Source: an uncultured Lysobacteraceae bacterium
GTDB taxonomy: Bacteria > Pseudomonadota > Gammaproteobacteria > Xanthomonadales > Rhodanobacteraceae
Reading direction: 5' to 3'
Assembly: GCA_946482585.1 (NCBI GenBank)
Contig: CAMLSI010000186.1
Location: 1-9,628, forward strand
DNA: 9,628 bases
The notes under the pieces are model-generated. The model had not been told where the DNA came from and did no database searches. It saw nothing but the letters and a program-made list of their open reading frames with translations. Shown in pieces: positions 1 to 4,997 of the stretch (its first letter is position 1; each line of letters starts with the position of its first letter). The position numbers and the translations under genes were made by a program.

Positions 1-621
1 GACATACGCCGCGGCGACCTGCTGACCAACCGCAAGAGCAACTTCACCGCGCTCTACCTGCCGCTGCCGCAGTTCATCCAGGCCTCGGCCAGCGTGCTGG
101 TCAAGCATCGCGGCAGCTTCGGCGAAGCGCGCAACGCGCTGTACCGCGCGCTGGCCAACGTCGATCCGTATGCGATACCGGGCCGCGTGCTCAGCTACGG
201 CGCGATGCTCGAAAAGCTCACGCTGATGGCCACGACGATGACGGACCTGTTCATCCGCTGCGGCCTGTTCGCGATCCTGCTCGCGATGACGGGCATCTAC
301 GGCCTGACCGCCAATGCGGTGGTGCAGCGCACGCACGAGATCGGGCTGCGCCGCGCCATCGGCGCGAGCGACGCGAACATCATCGCGCTGTTCCTGCGCC
401 AGGGCGGGCGCCAGCTCGGCGTCGGCCTGCTGGTCAGCGGTGCGATCTCGGTGCTCGTGCTCTACGTCGTGTCGAAGTTCGCTGGCGTGGGCGCGCTCGC
501 GCTGACCGGGATCGGCCTGCTGGTCGCGGCGATCGTGACGGCGCTGGTGCTCAGCGCGGTATTCATTTCCACGCGTCGTGCCGTGCTGCACGAGCCGGCG
601 GTGGCGCTGCGTTTCGACTGA
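1..621 (+). CDS. ABC transporter permease, MacB/FtsX type (C-terminal part)
   Basis: The reading frame is open from the first base, so the gene begins upstream; 206 residues are visible, ending at TGA 619-621. An internal GTG at 94 is not the true start. The visible part ends a periplasmic domain and continues into a typical FtsX-like module. Three hydrophobic segments are seen at about residues 83-107, 138-160 and 167-191. After the first comes the family signature QRTHEIGLRRAIGAS (109-123), and the chain ends with the usual RRA...EPAVALR-type tail. The early YLPLPQF stretch and the DP...P pattern before the first helix resemble two-domain MacB/ADOP-type permeases. These proteins work with a separate ATPase to export peptides, macrolides or lipopeptides across the inner membrane. 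Placed just before NRPS tailoring genes, it is probably the exporter or self-resistance component for the product; this is inference. Its ATPase partner is not in the window. Confidence 0.85.
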   Translation, partial: DIRRGDLLTNRKSNFTALYLPLPQFIQASASVLVKHRGSFGEARNALYRALANVDPYAIPGRVLSYGAMLEKLTLMATTMTDLFIRCGLFAILLAMTGIYGLTANAVVQRTHEIGLRRAIGASDANIIALFLRQGGRQLGVGLLVSGAISVLVLYVVSKFAGVGALALTGIGLLVAAIVTALVLSAVFISTRRAVLHEPAVALRFD

Positions 622-630
622 ACACGGAAT

Positions 631-647
631 CCGCGGCGCGGCCGCGG
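631..647 (+). other. GC-rich intergenic hairpin
   Basis: CCGCGGC (631-637), loop GCG and GCCGCGG (641-647) form a perfect 7-bp stem in the 57-base gap between the permease and the oxygenase gene. No T-tract follows, so it is not a standard terminator. It could slow ribosomes or polymerase, protect the 3' end of the upstream message, or simply reflect high GC. Confidence 0.35.
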
Positions 648-665
648 CAATGAAACAGGATTTGT

Positions 666-670
666 GGAGG
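666..670 (+). promoter_or_regulatory. Shine-Dalgarno GGAGG that fixes the oxygenase start
   Basis: GGAGG lies 8 bases before ATG 679. The in-frame GTG at 664 overlaps this site and has no comparable ribosome binding site of its own, so ATG 679 is the preferred start. Confidence 0.75.
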
Positions 671-678
671 ATGTGGCA

Positions 679-1671
679 ATGATCGATCTGGATGGCATCG
701 GCATCGGGGACCTCAAGGAAATCCAGGGTACCCGGCTGCTGCTCGACGTGGATGCGGGCAATCTCAAGGTGACCGACTGGGCGCAGCGCAACCGCGAGTC
801 CGTCGAACGGCTGGTGCAGGAGAACGGCGCGCTGCTGATCCGCGGGCTGAAATTCGCCGGCAGCCAGCAGTTCGGCGCGACACTGGCGACGCTGTTCGGC
901 GAGGAGCTGATCCAGTACACCTACCGCTCCACGCCGCGCACCGAGCTGCGCGGCAACGTGTACACGGCGACCGAATACCATCCGGACCAGGTCATCCCGC
1001 AGCACAACGAGAATTCGTATACCAACCGCTGGGCCATGCGCATCGGCTTTCTCTGCACCATGCCGTCGAGTCAGGGCGGAGCGACGCCGATCTGCGACAG
1101 CCGGCGCGTCTACGCGCAGTTGCCCGAGCCGCTGCGCCGGCGCTTCGAGGAGCACGGCGTGCGCTACGTGCGCAACTACAGCGACCTGGACATTCCGTGG
1201 AGCGAAGTGTTCCAGACCACCGACAAGGCCGACGTGGAAGAGTTCTGCACCGCCAACGAGCTGAGCTTCGAGTGGCTCGACGACAAGCACCTGCGCACGC
1301 AGCAGGTGAACCAGGCCAGCGCGACGCATCCGGTCACCGCCGACACGGTCTGGTTCAACCAGGCCCACCTGTTCCACGTGAGCAACCTCGAACCGCAGGT
1401 GCAGGAAAGCCTGCTCAGCGTGATGCCGGAAGAACACCTGCCGCGCAACACCTACTACGGCGACGGCGCGCCGATCGAGGCGGAGACGCTGAGCGCGATA
1501 CGCGAGGTCTACCGGCGCAACACGATCAGCTTCGAGTGGCAGCGCAACGACCTGCTGCTGCTCGACAACATGCTGTATTCGCACGGACGCGAATCCTACG
1601 CGGGCAACCGCCAGGTGCTGGTCGGCATGGCACGGCTGCACGGCGCGGACCGCACCGTCGCCGCGAACTGA
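679..1671 (+). CDS. TauD/TfdA-family Fe(II)/2-oxoglutarate oxygenase (SyrP/clavaminate-synthase-like)
   Basis: A 330-residue protein of the normal length for this family. The start at ATG 679 is chosen over in-frame GTG 664 because of the GGAGG site. The iron-binding triad is visible: H109 and E111 in QHNENSYTNRW, and distal H302 in LYSHGRES. R311 (GNRQVLVGMAR) is the best candidate for the 2-oxoglutarate carboxylate ligand. The HxE form is that of clavaminate synthase and the arginine hydroxylase VioC rather than HxD of TauD. The stretches GGATPICDSRRVY and GVRYVRNYSD are typical of SyrP-type proteins in NRPS clusters, where such enzymes beta-hydroxylate a carrier-tethered amino acid such as aspartate. 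It lies 57 bases after the permease stop and 42 before the thioesterase, consistent with one operon. Substrate is not predictable from sequence alone; hydroxylation, desaturation or acting on a free amino acid all remain possible. Family assignment is firm, exact reaction is inference. Confidence 0.88.
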   Translation: MIDLDGIGIGDLKEIQGTRLLLDVDAGNLKVTDWAQRNRESVERLVQENGALLIRGLKFAGSQQFGATLATLFGEELIQYTYRSTPRTELRGNVYTATEYHPDQVIPQHNENSYTNRWAMRIGFLCTMPSSQGGATPICDSRRVYAQLPEPLRRRFEEHGVRYVRNYSDLDIPWSEVFQTTDKADVEEFCTANELSFEWLDDKHLRTQQVNQASATHPVTADTVWFNQAHLFHVSNLEPQVQESLLSVMPEEHLPRNTYYGDGAPIEAETLSAIREVYRRNTISFEWQRNDLLLLDNMLYSHGRESYAGNRQVLVGMARLHGADRTVAAN

Positions 1672-1713
1672 ACCGTTGTCCGTTTTTCGTCTTGATGAAG
1701 CGAGGTCGCTGCA

Positions 1714-2454
1714 ATGAAGAATCCCTGGATCGTCACCCACTCCAGTTCCCGGCGTACGACGCAGCGGCTGTTCTGCTTTCCGTATGCCGGCGGCAACGCC
1801 CAGGTGTTCCGCGCCTGGGCCGAACACCTGCCGCCGTCGATAGAACTGATCGGCATCCAGGCGCCAGGCAAGGGCAGCCGCGTGATGGAGACGCCGTATT
1901 CGACGCTGCAGGAGCTCAGCACGGCGCTGCTCGCCGACATCGAACCCATGCTGTTCGACCGTCCCTTCAGTTTCTTCGGCCACAGCAACGGCGCGCTGGT
2001 CGCGTTCGAGCTCAGCTGCGTGCTGCAGGAACGCGGCCTGCCGCTGCCGCGCCACCTGTTTCTTTCCGCGAGCCCGGCGCCATGGACGCGCGTGTTCGAT
2101 CGGCCGTACTCGGCCATGAGCGACGACGAATTCATCGGCAAGCTGGAATCGCTGAGCGGCACGCCGCCGGAAGTGCTGCGCAACCGCGAACTGCTGGACG
2201 TCTTCCTGCCCGGTCTGCGCGCCGATTTCTCCCTCGCCGAAGGCTATGCGTTCGCACGGGCGCGCAAGCTCGCGGTGCCGACCAGCATCTTCTACGGTGC
2301 CGAGGACGAGATCGAGGAAGTGCAGATCCGCTCCTGGCAGCAGCAGCTCGAATCCGAAGCCCATTTCGAGCAGATACCCGGCGGCCATTTCTTCATCCAC
2401 AGCCACGTCGACCTGCTGACCGGCCTCGTCGCCCGGCAGCTCGCCGCGGCCTGA
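1714..2454 (+). CDS. Type II thioesterase of NRPS/PKS clusters (alpha/beta hydrolase)
   Basis: A 246-residue protein, the standard size for stand-alone editing thioesterases. Visible family marks are FCFPYAGGNAQVF near residues 20-32, the APGKGSR stretch, the nucleophile elbow GHSNGAL with S91, the acid D198 in YGAEDEIEE, and H225 in PGGHFFIH, giving a complete Ser-Asp-His triad. Most homologues have GHSMG at the elbow; here Met is Asn. The enzyme is cytosolic and is expected to hydrolyse wrong or stalled acyl groups from carrier-protein phosphopantetheine arms. The start ATG 1714 has GAGG at 1702-1705, 8 bases upstream. Its position between two oxygenase genes ties both of them to an assembly line that must lie outside the window. 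It is not an NRPS-terminal TE domain, because no carrier domain precedes it. Confidence 0.92.
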   Translation: MKNPWIVTHSSSRRTTQRLFCFPYAGGNAQVFRAWAEHLPPSIELIGIQAPGKGSRVMETPYSTLQELSTALLADIEPMLFDRPFSFFGHSNGALVAFELSCVLQERGLPLPRHLFLSASPAPWTRVFDRPYSAMSDDEFIGKLESLSGTPPEVLRNRELLDVFLPGLRADFSLAEGYAFARARKLAVPTSIFYGAEDEIEEVQIRSWQQQLESEAHFEQIPGGHFFIHSHVDLLTGLVARQLAAA

Positions 2455-2461
2455 ACGCCTG

Positions 2462-2478
2462 GCCCGCCACCGGCGGGC
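2462..2478 (+). other. Intergenic hairpin after the thioesterase
   Basis: GCCCGCC (2462-2468), loop ACC and GGCGGGC (2472-2478) form a perfect 7-bp stem eight bases after the thioesterase stop. No run of T follows. It may be a weak pause or mRNA-stabilising structure within the operon. Confidence 0.4.
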
Positions 2479-2504
2479 AGGGCACACCGATCAACCTGCA
2501 ACAG

Positions 2505-2522
2505 GCCGGCCTGGCGGCCGGC
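2505..2522 (+). other. Intergenic hairpin before the CmlA-like gene
   Basis: GCCGGCC (2505-2511), loop TGGC and GGCCGGC (2516-2522) form a second perfect 7-bp stem in the same 92-base gap. It ends 13 bases before the AGGAG site (2536-2540) of the next gene and leaves that site free. It may influence the relative expression of the last gene; no T-tract is present. Confidence 0.4.
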
Positions 2523-2546
2523 ACCGCATGACATCAGGAGCACCCC

Positions 2547-4151
2547 ATGGGGAACGAAAGCGAAAAACTCTACCTGCGCGAAGACGTCTACTTCGAGCCG
2601 TTGCTCAACCAGTGGTACGCATGGCCGTATCTGCTGCCGCCGGTGACAGGCGCGCGCCATATCGTCAACACGCACCGGCGCATCATGAGCTCTTTTGTAA
2701 AGAACTATAAATTGCACATCATGGCCGTGCATCAGCCGGGCATGGCCGGGGCCGAGTTCCTCGACTGCAAGGAAGACCAGGTCGCCGACATCAAGGCGTT
2801 GATCGAGCGCATCGACACCGAGCATGCGGACCTGGTCGCGCTGTCGGACGCGGTGCGCGAGCTCGACGAACTGCTGCGCACGCACACCAGCGGGGAGTCG
2901 ATCGAGTATCTCTACGACAAGGTGCCCGAACCGCTCAAGGGCTACGTCGAGATCTTCATGGACCTCGAACACAATCCGTCGTACCGCCTGCTCGAAAGCC
3001 TGCTGTACAAGAGCCCGCTCTACAAGCGTTCGCTGCAGAACGTGTCGTTCGGCATCGTCGACAAGGTCGGCGGACGCCCGTTCGTGCTGAGCACGCCGCG
3101 CCTGCCGGATGCGAGCAACCTGCAGCTCAACACCGATTACAACGATCCGATCCTCGACGAGATGTTCCGCGCCCGCGAGACGCCGATCGACGCGGCGCGG
3201 CTGGACCAGCTGTTCGCCGGGCGGAACACCTCCGGCGGCATCGCCTACCGCGAACTGTTCACCACGACGCCGCCGGCGCACCGGCACGAGCCGGTCACCG
3301 AGGGCGTGCGCCTGCAGTACCTCGGCCATGCGGGCTTCCTCGTGCAGACGCCGGACGTGGCGATCGTCGTCGACCCGGTCATCGCCTCGCGCGGCCCGGA
3401 TTTCGCCGACGACGTGATCAGCTTCAGCCAGCTGCCGGAGCGCATCGACTACATCTGCATTACCCACAACCATCAGGACCACGCCAACCTCGAGTCGCTG
3501 CTGCAGCTGCGCTACAAGACCGGCAAGATCCTCGTGCCGAAGAACAACGGCGGCACCTTGTCCGACCCGTCGCTGCGCCAGCTGCTGCGGCAGTTCAACT
3601 TCGACGTGATCGAGATGGACGATCTCGACGAGATCGGCGTGCCCGGCGGACGCATCGTCAGCGTGCCGTTCCTCGGCGAGCACGGCGACCTCAACGTGCG
3701 TTCCAAGACCGCCTGGTATTTCGAGCTGCTCGACAAGAAGATCTTCCTCGGTGCGGATTCGTCCAACCTCGATCCGGCGATGTACCGCCATATCGGCCGG
3801 GATCTCGGCGAGGTCGACGTCATGGCCATCGGCATGGAATGCGTCGGCGCGCCGTATACCTGGCTCTACGGCGCCCTGCACACCAAACTCGTCAGCAAGA
3901 AGATCAAGGAATCGCGCCGCCTCAACGGCTCCAACTTCGAACAGGCGAACAACATCGCCGAGATCTTCAAGCCCTCGCACCTGTTCCTCTACGCGCTCGG
4001 CATGGAGCCCTGGTACAAGTACTTCATGGGCCTGGACTACGACGAGAACTCGGTGCAGATCACCGAGACCGGCAAGATGCTCGATGAATGCGCGCGCAGA
4101 AACATCCCGGCCGAACGGCTGTACGGCAAGATGACGATGCAGCTCAGCTGA
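2547..4151 (+). CDS. CmlA-like diiron beta-hydroxylase with metallo-beta-lactamase fold
   Basis: A 534-residue protein starting at ATG 2547, with AGGAG (2536-2540) six bases upstream. It has two parts. An N-terminal domain of about 240 residues contains the CmlA-type pattern around NTHRRIMSSFVKN and the following AVHQPGM...EFLD. A C-terminal metallo-beta-lactamase-type domain begins near LQYLGHAGF and carries THNHQDH, giving H307, H309, D311 and H312, then E378 in FLGEHGD and D404 in GADSSN. The known enzyme CmlA (chloramphenicol pathway, about 532 residues) has its motif at 305-310 and ligands E377 and D403 (from memory), so order and spacing agree closely. CmlA uses an oxo-bridged diiron centre and O2 to beta-hydroxylate an amino acid bound to an NRPS carrier; FrsH (leucine) and Dbv28 (tyrosine) are relatives. 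E378 argues against an ordinary hydrolase. The substrate is unknown and probably a residue loaded by an upstream NRPS module. It is the last gene of the cluster block before a structured spacer. Confidence 0.87.
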   Translation: MGNESEKLYLREDVYFEPLLNQWYAWPYLLPPVTGARHIVNTHRRIMSSFVKNYKLHIMAVHQPGMAGAEFLDCKEDQVADIKALIERIDTEHADLVALSDAVRELDELLRTHTSGESIEYLYDKVPEPLKGYVEIFMDLEHNPSYRLLESLLYKSPLYKRSLQNVSFGIVDKVGGRPFVLSTPRLPDASNLQLNTDYNDPILDEMFRARETPIDAARLDQLFAGRNTSGGIAYRELFTTTPPAHRHEPVTEGVRLQYLGHAGFLVQTPDVAIVVDPVIASRGPDFADDVISFSQLPERIDYICITHNHQDHANLESLLQLRYKTGKILVPKNNGGTLSDPSLRQLLRQFNFDVIEMDDLDEIGVPGGRIVSVPFLGEHGDLNVRSKTAWYFELLDKKIFLGADSSNLDPAMYRHIGRDLGEVDVMAIGMECVGAPYTWLYGALHTKLVSKKIKESRRLNGSNFEQANNIAEIFKPSHLFLYALGMEPWYKYFMGLDYDENSVQITETGKMLDECARRNIPAERLYGKMTMQLS

Positions 4152-4160
4152 TTGTCCGAT

Positions 4161-4200
4161 CGTGAACGTGTAGATACGTTCACGGTGTACGGCCACCGTG
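4161..4200 (+). terminator. Overlapping alternative hairpins after the biosynthetic block
   Basis: CGTGAACGT (4161-4169), loop GTAGAT and ACGTTCACG (4176-4184) form a perfect 9-bp stem starting 9 bases after the CmlA-like stop. CACGGTG (4181-4187) can instead pair with CACCGTG (4194-4200), so the two stems compete for 4181-4184. The position fits a transcription end for the upstream operon, but no T-tract follows either stem, so it may be Rho-dependent, a 3'-end stabiliser, or a protein-binding dyad. Confidence 0.4.
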
Positions 4201-4207
4201 CCCGTGC

Positions 4208-4245
4208 CTCGCCGGATCGCAAGTGCAGGCTTGCCGACCGGCGGG
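4208..4245 (+). other. 38-base imperfect hairpin in the spacer
   Basis: Bases 4208-4215 pair with 4238-4245 (8 pairs, one of them T-G). A 3x3 internal loop follows, then GCAAG (4219-4223) pairs with CTTGC (4230-4234) around a six-base loop TGCAGG. It lies eight bases after the preceding hairpin pair. It could be part of a compound terminator, a REP-like palindrome or a structured RNA. Nothing in the sequence decides between these. Confidence 0.4.
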
Positions 4246-4339
4246 ACGCGGGCGCGATCGTTTCAGCCGTCCCGGCAGGTTGGCGAATCTCGCCGCGAAG
4301 GACGGTCCATCCCCCGTAAAGTGAGCCCGGCGAATAGTA

Positions 4340-4364
4340 GGGACTCTCGTCAAGGGAGAATCCC
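4340..4364 (+). promoter_or_regulatory. Hairpin sequestering the Shine-Dalgarno of the relic ORF
   Basis: GGGACTCTC (4340-4348) faces GAGAATCCC (4356-4364) with one mismatch (C4344/A4360), giving an eight-pair stem around a seven-base loop. The right arm contains most of the GGGAG site (4354-4358) and abuts the ATG at 4365. Hiding the transposase start in a hairpin is a known way insertion sequences limit expression from outside transcription, so this supports the insertion-sequence reading of the next feature. Confidence 0.45.
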
Positions 4365-4508
4365 ATGCGGAAGTCGACGTTCAGCGAAGTGCGGATTGCA
4401 GGTTATGACGCCCCGTCATGGGGCAGCGGCGCGGCGTACGTGTGCCGGCGCGAAAACCGGCGTGCCGCGATGCCGCGGCAGTCCGCGGCGCGGCGTGTAA
4501 TTGTCTAA
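4365..4508 (+). pseudogene. Possible relic of an IS3-family transposase OrfA start (47 codons)
   Basis: A short reading frame with GGGAG six bases before its ATG begins MRKSTFSEVRIAGY. IS3-family OrfA proteins commonly begin with an MRKS/KxFSExQI-type stretch, so the first 11-13 residues look like that N-terminus. After about codon 14 the similarity ends; the rest is arginine- and alanine-rich and stops at TAA 4506-4508, so there is no helix-turn-helix domain and no OrfB. The likeliest reading is the decayed 5' end of an insertion sequence at the junction of two gene blocks. No terminal inverted repeats or target-site duplication could be recognised by eye. An alternative is a chance ORF with a coincidental start. 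Moderate to low confidence. Confidence 0.4.
4405..4419. promoter_or_regulatory. Perfect dyad ATGACG-N3-CGTCAT
   Basis: Two six-base half-sites ATGACG and CGTCAT are separated by CCC. The dyad lies about 80 bases upstream of the proposed -35 element of the metal operon. GCCCC (4410-4414) and GGGGC (4420-4424) form an overlapping second dyad. It could be an operator for a regulator of the czc-type genes or a chance palindrome; no known binding-site consensus was recognised. Confidence 0.25.
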
Positions 4509-4530
4509 CGCGTCCGGTGCTGGCTAGAGT
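4501..4530 (+). promoter_or_regulatory. Candidate sigma70-type promoter of the metal-efflux operon
   Basis: TTGTCT (4501-4506) and TAGAGT (4525-4530) each match four of six consensus bases and are 18 bases apart. The expected start of transcription, near 4537, is only a few bases before ATG 4539, so the message would be leaderless or nearly so. There is no clear Shine-Dalgarno before 4539; AGAG at 4526-4529 is the only weak candidate, and it overlaps the -10 box. Confidence 0.45.
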
Positions 4531-4538
4531 CACGCTCC

Positions 4539-4949
4539 ATGTCCGCGAAATCCGCCCATCCGCTAGCCGCCATTCGCCGTCGTCTCGGCGGATTTGCGTG
4601 GTCGCGGCTGGCGCTGGTGGTCGTGCTGCTGCTCGGGCAGGTGCTGACGCCGGCGGTGGCGACACGCTGCGACATCGGCGATGCGATCGCGGCAGCCGGG
4701 GCGCGCGAGGCGACGGCCGCCGGCGACGACGGGGCTGTTGCCGTGGCGATGGCGGATGCCGGGACGCCGGACGTCGGCGACTGTTGCGACGGCGGCTGCA
4801 TCGACTGCTGTCTGCATGCCTCGCCGGTCCTGGCGTCGCCGCTGCGTCTGCCGACGGCGGCCTTCGTTTCTTCCGTTCCTCTGCCGCGCACGCCGTCCGT
4901 CGCGCGCGGCGACTATCCCGTCGACATCCGTCCTCCGATCGCGGGCTGA
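4539..4949 (+). CDS. Small cysteine-rich exported protein at head of czc operon (CzcI-like position)
   Basis: A 136-residue protein. It starts with a basic stretch and a hydrophobic segment (about residues 22-40), ending in PAVA before a likely signal-peptidase site after A41, so it is probably periplasmic. The mature part has a cysteine cluster, CCDGGCIDCCLH, with C82, C83, C87, C90, C91 and H93, plus C44 near the processed N-terminus. This suggests metal binding or disulfides. The C-terminus DYPVDIRPPIAG resembles the proline-rich ends of small DUF2946/CzcI-type proteins that precede czcCBA operons, but overall similarity cannot be confirmed by eye. It is followed by CzcC after a 48-base gap. 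The likely role is metal sensing or buffering in the periplasm, or modulation of the pump; this is inference from position and cysteines. The start is ATG 4539, without a strong ribosome binding site. Confidence 0.7.
   Translation: MSAKSAHPLAAIRRRLGGFAWSRLALVVVLLLGQVLTPAVATRCDIGDAIAAAGAREATAAGDDGAVAVAMADAGTPDVGDCCDGGCIDCCLHASPVLASPLRLPTAAFVSSVPLPRTPSVARGDYPVDIRPPIAG
4544..4598 (+). promoter_or_regulatory. Inverted repeat at the 5' end of the first metal-operon gene
   Basis: CGC (4544-4546) plus AAATCCGCC (4548-4556) pairs with GGCGGATTT plus GCG (4587-4598), giving 12 base pairs with a single bulged G4547 and a 30-base loop. It lies within codons 2-20, immediately after the start codon and just downstream of the proposed promoter. 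It may form an mRNA hairpin affecting initiation, or serve as an operator. Coding constraint or chance cannot be excluded. Confidence 0.35.
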
Positions 4950-4987
4950 GTGGCCTGGCCGGCGCTGCCGGCATCGTCCTCGCTTCC

Positions 4988-4991
4988 GGAG
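4988..4991 (+). promoter_or_regulatory. Shine-Dalgarno GGAG that fixes the CzcC start
   Basis: GGAG lies six bases before ATG 4998. The frame is open from further upstream (a GTG at 4950), but only ATG 4998 has this site and puts a signal peptide at the N-terminus. Confidence 0.7.
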
Positions 4992-4997
4992 AATTCC

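Noticed and set aside
94..621. Reading the first gene as a complete 175-residue protein starting at GTG 94
   Set aside because: The frame is open back to base 1 with permease-like sequence before 94, so it is the tail of a larger gene.
664..678. GTG 664 as the start of the oxygenase
   Set aside because: It overlaps the GGAGG site that serves ATG 679 and lacks its own ribosome binding site.
1683..1687. T5 tract between the oxygenase and thioesterase genes as a terminator
   Set aside because: No stable hairpin precedes it, and the 42-base gap with a following Shine-Dalgarno fits a continuous operon.
1197..2531. Open frame of 444 codons on the plus strand overlapping the oxygenase and thioesterase genes
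   Set aside because: It runs out of frame through two well-supported genes; the translation is Arg/Pro/Ala-rich noise.
2292..4196. Open frame of 634 codons on the minus strand
   Set aside because: It lies wholly antisense to the thioesterase end and the CmlA-like gene. Its product is low-complexity (Arg/Ala/Val/Asp/His-rich) with no domain, as expected opposite G/C-ending codons.
4471..4480. Perfect 10-base palindrome TGCCGCGGCA
   Set aside because: Short GC palindromes are frequent in DNA this GC-rich, and there is no second copy or promoter-linked spacing to support function.
4198..4500. Open frame of 100 codons in the spacer
   Set aside because: No ribosome binding site and an arginine-rich composition without motifs. 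It overlaps hairpins and the insertion-sequence-like relic in another frame.
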